Origin: Syntrophaceae bacterium UBA5764 | GTDB lineage: Bacteria; Desulfobacterota; Syntrophia; Syntrophales; Smithellaceae | Direction of reading: 5' to 3' | DNA: 30,709 nucleotides | Assembly: GCA_002418825.1 (NCBI GenBank) | Contig: DIEW01000080.1 | Span: 1 to 30,709 of the forward strand | Part shown: positions 23,164-30,709 of the stretch, piece after piece | Position numbering within the stretch: the stretch's first letter is position 1 | Layout: each line of letters begins with the position of its first letter | Made by a program: the position numbers and the translations under genes | The notes under the pieces: generated by a model | Seen by the model: the letters and a program-made list of their open reading frames with translations, nothing else | The model's database searches: none | What the model was told of the DNA's origin: nothing

Positions 23164-23919
23164 GTGAAAAAAGCGACTTTAGTCAAAATATTATTACGTT
23201 CTTTTTTTATTCATGTGGCGCTTAATTTCCGGCGAATGCAGAATTTGGGTTTTGCCTTTTCCATCATTCCGTTGCTTCGCGAATGGAAACCGGAACCGAA
23301 GGAATCAGCGGCGATATTGAACCGGCACCTGCAGATGTATAACAGCCATCCCTATTTTTCCGCGCCGGTGATTGGGTCAGTCGTACGCCTGGAAGAAGAA
23401 ATAAGAGACAAGGGTGACGCCTCCGATGTGCTGGCGGTTAAAAACGGCCTTATGGGGCCTTACGCCGCGATAGGAGATACTTTTTTCTGGGGCGCGTTGA
23501 GGCCGTTTGCCGGCATAGTTGGCGTGGTTTTGGCCTTGCAAGGGTTCGTCACAGCGCCTCTGGTTTTTTTGCTGATTTATACGCCGCCGCATCTTTTTAT
23601 AAGAGTGAAAGGGTTCATCGAAGGATACAGGCGGGGCAAACAAGGGATGGAATTCATTCGGGCGCTGAATTTAACGCGCGTTACTTCCATAGTCCGCTGG
23701 CTTTCGGTGATTATCATGGCGGTTTTTACGGTTTGGCTATCTTATGCCGAATACTCGCCGTTTATAAACACTTTGGGCATTTTCATGGCTTTGGCCGCGC
23801 TCGCTGCCGTTTTGTTATTTTATTTTTTGATTAAAAAAGGTATGTCTCAAATTCAAATTATATATGGTGTAGTGGCTCTATTTTTTGTTATTATTTCGCT
23901 TAGAGATTTAATTAATTGA
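23164..23919 (+). CDS. PTS system mannose/fructose/sorbose family IID component
   Basis: EIID is, with EIIC, the membrane part of mannose-type PTS transporters. The 251 residues contain the typical N-terminal amphipathic segment (LLRSFFIHVALNFRRMQNLGFAFSI, quoted in part: SFFIHVALNF, RMQNLGFAFS), HLQMYNSHPYF, NGLMGPYAAIGDTFFWGALRP and four or so hydrophobic helices in the C-terminal half. The start is GTG 23164 with a weak ribosome site. A TTGACA at 23084 lacks a matching -10 box. The HPr gene overlaps the stop codon. No EIIA, EIIB or EIIC gene is in the window, so either they lie elsewhere or this EIID serves a regulatory remnant PTS. Confidence 0.92.
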   Translation: MKKATLVKILLRSFFIHVALNFRRMQNLGFAFSIIPLLREWKPEPKESAAILNRHLQMYNSHPYFSAPVIGSVVRLEEEIRDKGDASDVLAVKNGLMGPYAAIGDTFFWGALRPFAGIVGVVLALQGFVTAPLVFLLIYTPPHLFIRVKGFIEGYRRGKQGMEFIRALNLTRVTSIVRWLSVIIMAVFTVWLSYAEYSPFINTLGIFMALAALAAVLLFYFLIKKGMSQIQIIYGVVALFFVIISLRDLIN

Positions 23920-24185
23920 TAGAAGTTAGAACTTATAAATTAAAAAATAAATTGGGTATGCACGCGCGGGCGGCGGCTTCTTTTGTCAAAGTGGCCGAGC
24001 AGTTTAAATCACGGGTTTATGTCGAGCATAACGGCGAGACAGCCAACGGTAAAAGCATTCTGGGCATTCTTACGCTTGCCTGTCCCTATGGGGGTGAATT
24101 TACCGTCAAGGTTGAAGGCGACGATGCGCCGGCCGCCCTGGAGGCGTTGGGAGAGTTGATTGAAAATAAATTTGGAGAAGAATGA
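23916..24185 (+). CDS. ptsH: HPr phosphocarrier protein
   Basis: HPr is the 89-residue cytosolic phosphocarrier between EI and EIIA. The phosphorylated histidine is His16 in GMHARAAASF. The regulatory serine corresponds to Ser47 in GKSILGIL, so HPr kinase control is possible although hprK is not in the window. The start is TTG 23916, overlapping the EIID stop as TTGA, a coupling arrangement; no ATG gives a full-length protein. EI follows within 7 bases of its stop. Confidence 0.95.
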   Translation: MIEVRTYKLKNKLGMHARAAASFVKVAEQFKSRVYVEHNGETANGKSILGILTLACPYGGEFTVKVEGDDAPAALEALGELIENKFGEE

Positions 24186-24192
24186 GAAACAG

Positions 24193-26025
24193 ATGAATCC
24201 CGAACAAACGAAAAAAACATACGCCCTTAAGGGATTGGGAGTATCTCCGGGCGTTGTTATCGGCAAGGCGTATCTTTTCGACCCGTTGGACAGTAATGTT
24301 TCTTTTTACAAGCTTAAAAAAACATCTTTGGTTCCCAAAGAGGTTGAAAGATTCAAAGATGCCCTGAAAGAATCGGAAAAACAATTGCTGGAAATTCAGG
24401 AAAAACTCAAGAAGTCGGGCGTTAGCGAACCGCTCTACATTATCGATGTTCATATTCTGATTTTGAAGGACAAGAAGTTCACCGACCGCACGATTAAATA
24501 TATACGACGCATGGGCGTAAACGCGGAATGGGCGCTACGACTCACCCTCGACCATTACAAGGAAATATTTGACCAGGTGGGCGATCCCTACATACGGGAC
24601 AGAATCAGCGATGTTCAGTACGTCGGCCAGAGGATACTGCGTAATTTAACCGGAGAGAAAAGGGAAATTGTGCTGGATATCGGCGGAGAAGTGATTGTTA
24701 TCGCGCCCGACCTTTCCCCGGCGGATACGGCGCAGATGAAAATGGATAAAGTAATCGGCTTTGCCACGGATATTGGCGGCCGCACGTCGCACACGGCAAT
24801 TGTTTCCCGCGCCATGGAACTTCCCGCCGTGGCCGGTCTGGGCAACATTACACAGATGGTAAAAACGGGGGATGAGGTAATCGTCGATGGCATTTCCGGC
24901 GTGGTTATCGTCAATCCCTATCCGGACATGATTAAAAGATATGAAGAGAAAAAGCTTCATTACTCCGCGATTGATGATGAAAACATGAAATACGCGAAGT
25001 TGCCCGCCCAGACGAGGGACGGATATCTGCTGCAGATAGGAGGCAATATTGAGTTTGTGGAGGAAATACCCTCGGCACTGGCGCACGGCGCGGAACATAT
25101 TGGTCTTTACCGCACGGAGTTTATCTATATCAGCCGCCAGGATTTACCATCCGAGGAGGACCACGTAAATAATTATCTGCAGGTTGTCGGCACAAAAGAT
25201 TTGCGCTGGTCAACCATAAGGACTTTTGATTTGGGCGGAGACAAACTGGCTCCCGATCAAAAACATGTTAAAGAACTCAATCCGCAGATGGGGTTGCGGG
25301 CAATAAGATTTTGTCTCCGGGAAGTTGAGCTGTTTAAAACACAGCTCAGGGCTATTTGGCGCGTCAGCGCAAAGGGCAATGTAAAAATTCTATTTCCGAT
25401 GATTTCGGGCGTGGAGGAGATTCGTCAGGCAAAGAAATTACTGGAGGAAACGCGTCAGGAACTGATGGCGCAGGACGTGGAAATCGCTTCACAGATGGAA
25501 ATTGGAGCGATGATTGAAGTTCCCGCCGCGGTGGAAATTGCCGATCAGTTGGCGCGGGAAGTGGAATTTTTCAGCATCGGCACCAATGATTTAACCCAGT
25601 ATGCACTGGCTATTGACCGGGCCAATGAGCGCCTAACGTATTTGTACGAACCGTTACATCCGGCGATTTTAAGAATGATACAGAAAGTGGTGGTCGCGGC
25701 CCATGAAGCGAAAATCCATGTGGCGATGTGCGGAGAAATGGCCGGCGACCCGCTGTGCGCTTTGATTCTTTTGGGACTACAATTGGATGAATTGAGCATG
25801 AACCATCTGGCTATTCCGCGAATTAAAAGGATAATCCGTGAAGCGACGCTTGCGGAATCAAAAGTTTTGTTGGAAAAGGCCCTCTCTTTTAATACCGCCT
25901 ATGAAGTGCGCAGTTACGTGCAGGATTACATGATGAAGCGTTTTCCGGATGACTTTCAGTGTGAGGATGAGCACAATCTGCTGTCCAACAATCGGAAGCA
26001 TCCGCCGACAAAATTAAAATGTTGA
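24193..26025 (+). CDS. ptsI: PTS enzyme I (phosphoenolpyruvate-protein phosphotransferase)
   Basis: EI takes phosphate from phosphoenolpyruvate and passes it to HPr. The N-terminal domain begins GLGVSPGVVIGKAYLF. The phospho-accepting His200 lies in GGRTSHTAIVSRAMELPAV. The PEP-binding barrel shows GLYRTEF, RTFDLGGDK, FPMISG, EIGAMIEVP, FSIGTNDLTQYALA and CGEMAGDP. At 610 residues it is slightly longer than the usual 570-580, the excess being at both ends. ATG 24193 is preferred over an in-frame ATG at 24160 inside ptsH, as it leaves a normal N-terminus; the ribosome site is modest (GGAGAAG 12 bases upstream). Confidence 0.96.
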   Translation: MNPEQTKKTYALKGLGVSPGVVIGKAYLFDPLDSNVSFYKLKKTSLVPKEVERFKDALKESEKQLLEIQEKLKKSGVSEPLYIIDVHILILKDKKFTDRTIKYIRRMGVNAEWALRLTLDHYKEIFDQVGDPYIRDRISDVQYVGQRILRNLTGEKREIVLDIGGEVIVIAPDLSPADTAQMKMDKVIGFATDIGGRTSHTAIVSRAMELPAVAGLGNITQMVKTGDEVIVDGISGVVIVNPYPDMIKRYEEKKLHYSAIDDENMKYAKLPAQTRDGYLLQIGGNIEFVEEIPSALAHGAEHIGLYRTEFIYISRQDLPSEEDHVNNYLQVVGTKDLRWSTIRTFDLGGDKLAPDQKHVKELNPQMGLRAIRFCLREVELFKTQLRAIWRVSAKGNVKILFPMISGVEEIRQAKKLLEETRQELMAQDVEIASQMEIGAMIEVPAAVEIADQLAREVEFFSIGTNDLTQYALAIDRANERLTYLYEPLHPAILRMIQKVVVAAHEAKIHVAMCGEMAGDPLCALILLGLQLDELSMNHLAIPRIKRIIREATLAESKVLLEKALSFNTAYEVRSYVQDYMMKRFPDDFQCEDEHNLLSNNRKHPPTKLKC

Positions 26026-26058
26026 CATAGTTCGTTATTTGCGGCGAATGGCCTTTTT

Positions 26059-28686
26059 ATGATTGATGAAGTAAAAACGATAAAAAAATACCTGGATGAA
26101 GAATTTTATTCCGGCCGGATTTATGAAGAACAGGATTTCCTGCGTTTCCAGCTGGCAAAAACATTCCTTTCCCGCGTTTCTATTGCTGATGAGTACGTGG
26201 AATCAATAAAAAAACTGTCGGAGCAAGGACTGATTGTTTACGCGCTCAAGCAGAGAAGCAAGCTCAACAGCCTTATTATTTATGAAATTACCGGAAGAAA
26301 AGGAATGCCGCAACCGGCCTATTGCCATGGCATGAACATGTCTTTCTGGCAGCCGTTTCCCGAAATGCTTAAATTTTTATGGGCCTCTTTTTTGCGCCGT
26401 CTGAAGAGCGAGACGAAAGCATGGTCGGGGAAACTGTCTTATCTGGAAAAGATAGTAAAAGAAAAAAACAGCCTTGTCATACATCTGGGGCAATCCGAAT
26501 TCATTGAGAGCAGGACTGCCGAAGGCGGCTTGGCCAGTTTGATTAATGTGCAGAAAGAAGTGGATTTTCCCATTTTTATCGTGCCGTTTTTGGTTTCCTA
26601 TGGACGCAGAAGGGAAAAGGAAGAAGAAAGCCTGATCAACATTCTTTTCGGCCAGACGGAACATACAGGAGCGATTCGCCGGTTAATAACGTTTATCCGC
26701 TATTCCAGCCAGGCTTTTCTAATTCCCTCCGAGCCGATAAATTTGTCCGAGTACCTGAAAGGCTGCGGCGAGAACATTCCGTTGCCGTCGGTTATTCATG
26801 ATTTGCGGGGAGAGCTGATTGACCGCATAGAAAAGGAAAAGACAACGGTAGTCGGGCCGGTGCTGAAATCGCGCGAAGAAATCATCGGCATGGTTTTGAA
26901 CGATGAAAATTTAAGAAAGTGTATGGCGGATTACGCCCTGCGCCACAAAAAAGATGAAAAGTCGGTGCTCCAGGAGGCGCGCAAACATCTTTATGCCATA
27001 GCCGCCGATTACAGTGAAACTCTGGTTCAGATATGGCTGAAAGTGCTCACCTGGCTGTGGAATAATATTTATGATGGTTTGGTTGTCGATCAGGAAGGAT
27101 TGGTCAAGTTAAGGAATATTTCCAAAAAGATGCCGTTTATTGTCATTCCCTGCCATCGTTCCCACATCGACTATCTAATCTTTTCGTATGTTTTATACGT
27201 AAACAACATCCAACTGACCTTTATCGCGGCGGGGGATAACCTCTCCTTTTTCCCGATGGGATATATTTTCCGCAAATCAGGGGCGTTTTTTCTAAGGCGC
27301 AGCTTCCGGGACGAAGAGCTGTATTCGGAAGTGTTCGCCAAATATATGGCTATCCTGCTCAAGGAGAATTATTCGTTGGAGTTTTTTATTGAAGGCGGGC
27401 GCAGCCGGACCGGAAAAATGGTCATGCCCAAATACGGACTTCTCTCTATGGTCATTCAGGCGCTGCAGGACAAATATTGCGATAATTTTGCCGCCATTCC
27501 CGTATATCTCGGCTATGACCGGATTATCGAGGAAAAATCGTATTTGAAGGAACTGGCCGGGGAACCAAAAAAACCGGAGAATACCGCTGAAATAATCAAA
27601 ACGAGCAGAATACTGCGCAAGCGTTACGGACGGGTTTATCTGAATATCGGCGAACCGATTGTCATGAAAGATTATCTGGCGGCGCAGGAAAAACCGATCG
27701 AGCAGATGACGCTGGAGGAAAGGCAGGCCCTCTATCGAAAAATCGGTTACGAAATTGTTCTGGAAATAAATAAAGTTTCCGTCATCACTCCCTTTGCTCT
27801 TGTTGCCGCGGTCATCCTCAGCCATGATCGCCGGGGAATATCGCATGAAGAACTGATGGATAATTTAAACGAATTTTATGAATATTTACTCCTGAAAAAG
27901 GTAAAATTCGCCGCAACTTTTGCCAATAAGGAGAAGGCGATTAATGATGCGCTGAATATTTACACCCAGTCCAATATCATCGCCAAAATCTCCGCGGAAG
28001 AGGACGAAATCGAAGAAATGCAAGAAGTGGTTTATTCTCTGGAAGACGATAAGCGGCTTTACCTCGAATATTACAAAAACAACATTTTGCATTTTTTCGT
28101 GCCGCTGAGTTTTGTCGCCACTTCCATGGTGAAAAGCAATGAAGACGTGGTTCCCCTCAGCCGTATCATGGGGGACTACAAATTTCTTAAAAAGCTTCTG
28201 TGGAACGAGTTTATTTTTGATGAAAACAAGGATGATGTCGATGAGGTGAATGACGTTCTCGAATATTTGTATAACCGGAAAATGATCAGACCCGAGGAAC
28301 GCGAAGATGAGGTTTGGATAGAAATAAAGGGCAGGGGGCGGATGAGGCTTAAATCTTTCGCGGGATTAATTCACAATTATCTGGAATCCTACTGGATTGT
28401 TGTCCGCAGCTGTTCCTATTTGAAGAAACAGGCGCTGGAGGAAAGAGAATGGCTGAAAAAAATCAGAGCCCTGGCGAACAGGCTTTACCGCAAGGGAGAG
28501 GTTTTACGCGCCGAAGCTCTTTCTCAATCGAATTATACTAATGTAATCAAGTTTCTGGCGGGTGCGGAATTGATATCCGAAGCAGCAAAAGAGGTTAAGG
28601 GCGGCAAAAAAGAAAAGATGTATTTGCTTACGGAAAACAGAGCGGAAATGGAAGTGCTGCGCCGCCGTCTGTTCAAGCTGCTGTAA
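26059..28686 (+). CDS. plsB: Glycerol-3-phosphate 1-O-acyltransferase PlsB
   Basis: PlsB acylates sn-glycerol-3-phosphate at position 1, the first step of phospholipid synthesis, at the inner membrane. The four acyltransferase blocks are present: HRSHID (366-371), GAFFLRRSF (about 408-416), FIEGGRSRTGK (443-453) and IPVYLGYDR. Length is 875 residues against 807 in E. coli, so it is the full PlsB type with a long N-terminal domain rather than the small PlsC type. ATG 26059 follows EI by 33 bases with no clear ribosome site. Membership of the PTS transcript is likely from spacing; I know of no functional link. Confidence 0.93.
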   Translation: MIDEVKTIKKYLDEEFYSGRIYEEQDFLRFQLAKTFLSRVSIADEYVESIKKLSEQGLIVYALKQRSKLNSLIIYEITGRKGMPQPAYCHGMNMSFWQPFPEMLKFLWASFLRRLKSETKAWSGKLSYLEKIVKEKNSLVIHLGQSEFIESRTAEGGLASLINVQKEVDFPIFIVPFLVSYGRRREKEEESLINILFGQTEHTGAIRRLITFIRYSSQAFLIPSEPINLSEYLKGCGENIPLPSVIHDLRGELIDRIEKEKTTVVGPVLKSREEIIGMVLNDENLRKCMADYALRHKKDEKSVLQEARKHLYAIAADYSETLVQIWLKVLTWLWNNIYDGLVVDQEGLVKLRNISKKMPFIVIPCHRSHIDYLIFSYVLYVNNIQLTFIAAGDNLSFFPMGYIFRKSGAFFLRRSFRDEELYSEVFAKYMAILLKENYSLEFFIEGGRSRTGKMVMPKYGLLSMVIQALQDKYCDNFAAIPVYLGYDRIIEEKSYLKELAGEPKKPENTAEIIKTSRILRKRYGRVYLNIGEPIVMKDYLAAQEKPIEQMTLEERQALYRKIGYEIVLEINKVSVITPFALVAAVILSHDRRGISHEELMDNLNEFYEYLLLKKVKFAATFANKEKAINDALNIYTQSNIIAKISAEEDEIEEMQEVVYSLEDDKRLYLEYYKNNILHFFVPLSFVATSMVKSNEDVVPLSRIMGDYKFLKKLLWNEFIFDENKDDVDEVNDVLEYLYNRKMIRPEEREDEVWIEIKGRGRMRLKSFAGLIHNYLESYWIVVRSCSYLKKQALEEREWLKKIRALANRLYRKGEVLRAEALSQSNYTNVIKFLAGAELISEAAKEVKGGKKEKMYLLTENRAEMEVLRRRLFKLL

Positions 28687-28701
28687 AAAGTTAACCGCGC
28701 A

Positions 28702-28730
28702 TTGCACTCGTAAGTATCTTTAATTAAAAT
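28702..28730 (+). promoter_or_regulatory. Possible promoter of the ttcA-smpB segment
   Basis: TTGCAC (28702-28707) and TAAAAT (28725-28730) are 17 bases apart in the 120-base gap after plsB. The -10 is good and the -35 poor. The start would be near 28737, about 70 bases before ttcA. Confidence 0.3.
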
Positions 28731-28806
28731 AATTTTGTCGTAAAAAGTCTGCTGTCCCTCCTGATTTTTAGTGTAATAAATAAAGCAAAGTGATAATGTT
28801 TATTCC

Positions 28807-29577
28807 ATGGTAACGGTTGACGGAAAAGAGCAAAAGGATACGAGGCTTTTCCGCCATTTGAAAAAATGGCTGGAAAAAGCCGTTATGGATTTTGAAATGA
28901 TTGAGGAAGGAGACAGGGTGCTGGTAGGATTATCCGGCGGAGCGGATAGTTTTGTTCTTCTTGATTTGCTCGATTCACCGATGATTTTCGTTCCGAAATT
29001 TTCTTTTGTCGCGGTAAATATTGACATGGGTTTTGACCCGTCTTACATGTCCTATGACACGCTGGGAAAACATCTCCGGGAAAACAATTACGCTTATGTA
29101 ATGGAGAAAACGGATATTGGCGTTGCGGCTCATTCTGACTTCAACAAAAAGAACCCCTGCTTTCTTTGCTCGCGTCTGCGCAGGAAGAGAATATTTGAAA
29201 TTGCCGCCGCCGAAAGGTGCAATAAAATAGCTTTCGCGCATCACCGCGACGATGTTGTCGAGACCCTGCTGATTAACATGTTTTACGGCCGTGAAATAAG
29301 CACGATGATGCCCCGGCAAAGAATATTCGGCGGCAGAATGCACATTATCCGTCCGCTGGTTTATCTGCGGGAGGAATTGGTGAAAAAATATTGTCGCGAG
29401 CGGCAGTTTCCCGTGGTGGAAAATAGATGTCCGTCGGCTAAAACATCAAAGCGAATCTATGTTAAAAATCTTCTTGATGAGCTGACTAAAAACAATAAAA
29501 AAATTCGCGAAAATATTTTCAAGGCGATGAGCCACGTCAGGCCTGATTATTTGTTGCCGCTGTCGAAAAAAATGTAG
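28807..29577 (+). CDS. ttcA: TtcA-like tRNA 2-thiocytidine synthetase (PP-loop)
   Basis: TtcA adds sulphur to cytidine 32 of certain tRNAs, using ATP to adenylate the base and a 4Fe-4S cluster. This 256-residue protein has the PP-loop SGGADSF at 43-49, the CxxC in NPCFLCSRLRRKR (Cys118, Cys121), the FAHHRDDVVETLL block and the third cluster cysteine (Cys208 in ENRCPSA). The three cysteines match TtcA, not TilS. The PP-loop reads SGGADS where E. coli TtcA has SGGKDS. ATG 28807 has no clear ribosome site. smpB follows after 31 bases. Confidence 0.88.
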   Translation: MVTVDGKEQKDTRLFRHLKKWLEKAVMDFEMIEEGDRVLVGLSGGADSFVLLDLLDSPMIFVPKFSFVAVNIDMGFDPSYMSYDTLGKHLRENNYAYVMEKTDIGVAAHSDFNKKNPCFLCSRLRRKRIFEIAAAERCNKIAFAHHRDDVVETLLINMFYGREISTMMPRQRIFGGRMHIIRPLVYLREELVKKYCRERQFPVVENRCPSAKTSKRIYVKNLLDELTKNNKKIRENIFKAMSHVRPDYLLPLSKKM

Positions 29578-29608
29578 AATATTTTTTGATTAATGTGAAA
29601 ATTTGGTT

Positions 29609-30085
29609 ATGACAAAAGAGAAAACAGGGCAAAAGCTGATAGCTTCCAACAAAACGGCGCACCGGGATTACGAAATAACGGACACATACGAAGCCGGAAT
29701 AGTGCTTACGGGCACGGAAGTTAAGGCGCTGCGCGCGGGCAAAGCCAATCTGAAAGACAGCTACGCGGTTGTCGGCGAAGGTGAGATATTTCTGCGCGAA
29801 ATGCACGTCGGTCATTACGAGCACGGAAACCGCTATAATCATGACCCCCTGCGTCCGCGCAAGCTTCTGTTGCACAAGCGGGAAATACGCCGGCTTTACG
29901 GTAAATCGCGGGAAAAGGGCTTATCGTTGATTCCGCTGCGGCTTTATTTCAAAAACAGCGTGGTCAAGGTGGAAATCGGCGTCGGCAAAGGGAAGAAATT
30001 GCACGATCGCCGTCAGGACATCAAGAGACGGGAAGAGCGCCGTGATATTTCCCGGACTTTTAAGTCAAAAATGATTAAGGTGTAA
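29609..30085 (+). CDS. smpB: SsrA-binding protein SmpB
   Basis: SmpB binds tmRNA and brings it to stalled ribosomes for trans-translation. Its 158 residues show the RDYEITDTYEAGIVLTGTEV start of the OB fold, GKANLKDSYAVV, the LLLHKREIRRLYGK core, and a basic C-terminal tail (KLHDRRQDIKRREERRDISR) that inserts into the ribosomal channel. ATG 29609 is preferred to TTG 29603. The ssrA gene begins about 600 bases downstream after one thioesterase gene, so protein and RNA partners are neighbours. Confidence 0.97.
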   Translation: MTKEKTGQKLIASNKTAHRDYEITDTYEAGIVLTGTEVKALRAGKANLKDSYAVVGEGEIFLREMHVGHYEHGNRYNHDPLRPRKLLLHKREIRRLYGKSREKGLSLIPLRLYFKNSVVKVEIGVGKGKKLHDRRQDIKRREERRDISRTFKSKMIKV

Positions 30086-30108
30086 AACTCAAAGATGGGG
30101 TCGGAGCA

Positions 30109-30582
30109 ATGGAAGGGAAAAAAGTAAGTGAAAGCAGGGTGGTTTTGGCGCAGGTGATGAATCCGGAAGACGCCAATTCCGCGGGCAATATCCATGGCGG
30201 GTCAATCATGAAACTGATAGATACGGCGGCAGCCGTGGCGGCGCTGCGTCACGCGCGGGCGAACGTTGTCACCGCTTCCATTGACCGCCTGGATTTTCAT
30301 CATCCGGTATTTATCGGCGATTTTGTAACGCTCAAAGCTTCCATTAATTTTGTCGGAAAAACGTCGATGGAAGTGGGAGTGCGCGTCGAGTCCGAAAATC
30401 CGCTGACCGGAGAAATAAAGCACACGGCTTCCGCGTATTTAACGTATGTTGCTCTGGACAGGAACAACCGCCCGATTCACCTGCCGCCTCTTATTTTAGA
30501 AACGGATGAGGATATGCACAGAAACAAAGAAGCGCAGGAAAGAAGACAGATGCGCCTGGCGGAAAGAAAAAAGGAGAAGTAA
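30109..30582 (+). CDS. Hotdog-fold acyl-CoA thioesterase
   Basis: This 157-residue cytosolic protein of the BACH/YciA-type acyl-CoA thioesterase group hydrolyses acyl-CoA to free acid and CoA. The signature NIHGGSIMKLIDTAAAVAAL (N27, H29, Asp38) and the strand ASIDRLDFHHPVFIGDFV are typical, as is the ASAYLTYVALD strand. The tail is long and charged (KEAQERRQMRLAERKKEK). ATG 30109 has GGAG close upstream; an ATG at 30095 is out of frame. Substrate chain length cannot be read from the sequence. It lies between smpB and ssrA. Confidence 0.9.
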   Translation: MEGKKVSESRVVLAQVMNPEDANSAGNIHGGSIMKLIDTAAAVAALRHARANVVTASIDRLDFHHPVFIGDFVTLKASINFVGKTSMEVGVRVESENPLTGEIKHTASAYLTYVALDRNNRPIHLPPLILETDEDMHRNKEAQERRQMRLAERKKEK

Positions 30583-30587
30583 ATTAA

Positions 30588-30662
30588 TTGAAATCAAACA
30601 CTTACGCGCTGTTTTCTGAAGGCGGCAAAGCGGTTTTCTTTGACAAACAGCGCATAACTTAA
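30588..30662 (+). CDS. Possible 24-residue small ORF in the ssrA upstream region
   Basis: From TTG 30588 the frame runs 24 codons to TAA (begins MKSNTYALFSEGG if TTG is read as Met). AAGGAG at 30571-30576, the end of the thioesterase gene, lies 11 bases upstream. The ssrA -35 box is inside it. It is too short to judge by composition and could be chance. Confidence 0.2.
   Translation: MKSNTYALFSEGGKAVFFDKQRIT
30606..30653. repeat. Nine-base perfect inverted repeat overlapping the ssrA promoter
   Basis: GCGCTGTTT (30606-30614) is repeated inverted as AAACAGCGC (30645-30653), 30 bases apart. The right arm begins at the last base of the -35 box and runs into the spacer. It could be a paired operator or a long-looped hairpin ending the thioesterase transcript; no T-run follows. 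Confidence 0.4.
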
Positions 30663-30668
30663 TATATT
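30640..30668 (+). promoter_or_regulatory. ssrA (tmRNA) promoter
   Basis: A perfect TTGACA (30640-30645) and TATATT (30663-30668) are 17 bases apart. Transcription should start about 30675, leaving roughly 10 bases to be removed by RNase P before the mature tmRNA end at about 30686. Confidence 0.75.
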
Positions 30669-30685
30669 ATACCCATACTGATTTT

Positions 30686-30709
30686 GGGGGCGTCACGGTT
30701 TCGACGGGG
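30686..30709 (+). ncRNA. ssrA: tmRNA, 5' end only
   Basis: The last 24 bases match the start of bacterial tmRNA: GGGGGCG, a variable few bases, then GGTTTCGACGGGG. These form the acceptor-stem 5' strand and D-arm-like part of the tRNA-like domain. The rest, including the tag reading frame, lies beyond the window. The promoter just upstream and the nearby smpB support the call. Confidence 0.85.

Noticed and set aside
26023..26051. Promoter for plsB from TTGACA at the ptsI stop
   Set aside because: The hexamer 17 bases on is CGAATG, which does not resemble a -10 box.
27292..27846. Minus-strand open frame of about 184 codons inside plsB
   Set aside because: Antisense of the most conserved part of PlsB, with no start signal; long only because the coding bias leaves few stops.
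1..30709. CRISPR array, tRNA, insertion sequence, prophage or toxin-antitoxin module
   Set aside because: No regularly spaced repeats, T-loop signature sets, transposase motifs or small paired toxin genes were found on reading both strands.

Overview
The window is a dense, mostly housekeeping stretch of a chromosome from a Gram-negative anaerobe-type bacterium. It probably belongs to the former Deltaproteobacteria (Desulfobacterota, perhaps Syntrophales-like). I infer this from an extended DHPS, a DUF4124-lytic transglycosylase, a DUF169 protein, a PgpH-type HD protein beside PhoH and YbeY, a catalytic/non-catalytic M16 pair, and a reduced mannose-type PTS. No database was searched, so the taxonomy is inference. 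Base composition is moderate (mid-40s to about 50 % GC by eye), with AT-rich spacers. I saw no tRNA, rRNA, CRISPR array, insertion sequence or phage gene. The only structural RNA is a tmRNA cut off by the right edge.

Layout. (1) 1-4997, plus strand: the 3' part of ftsH, then folP, acpS, tsaE, lysC and a membrane-anchored helix-hairpin-helix protein, packed as one operon. lysC carries an internal in-frame start with a perfect Shine-Dalgarno, as expected for an alpha2beta2 aspartokinase. (2) 5011-16997, minus strand: in transcription order, a B12-binding-type radical SAM protein, a 79-residue membrane protein, an active and an inactive M16 peptidase, an M20 peptidase, PhoH, a PgpH-like 7TM-HD protein, YbeY, an SDR oxidoreductase with a DUF169 protein, and a lytic transglycosylase. 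(3) 17168-20527: a more accessory-looking patch with a TPR/methyltransferase gene (minus) and, divergently, a His-rich CPH-type (CopB) metal ATPase. (4) 20799-30582, plus strand: a fused trehalose-6-phosphate synthase/phosphatase, PTS EIID-HPr-EI, PlsB, a TtcA-like tRNA thiolase, SmpB and a hotdog thioesterase. (5) 30640-30709: a near-consensus promoter and the first bases of ssrA (tmRNA), so smpB and ssrA are neighbours.

Functional themes: protein quality control and ribosome rescue (FtsH, SmpB/tmRNA, YbeY, PhoH); cofactor and lipid synthesis (FolP, AcpS, PlsB); aspartate-family amino acids (LysC); tRNA modification (TsaE, TtcA); envelope and periplasmic proteolysis (lytic transglycosylase, M16 pair); sugar-phosphate signalling (HPr with both His and Ser phosphosites, EI, EIID) beside trehalose synthesis.

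Best candidates for follow-up: the internal lysC start; two minus-strand genes whose promoters abut the start codon (possible leaderless mRNAs); the radical SAM / small membrane protein / M16 / M16 / M20 operon, which superficially resembles peptide-maturation loci such as alb; competing hairpins ahead of the CopB ATPase; and the inverted repeat over the ssrA promoter. I did not find a clearly new defence or mobile system.
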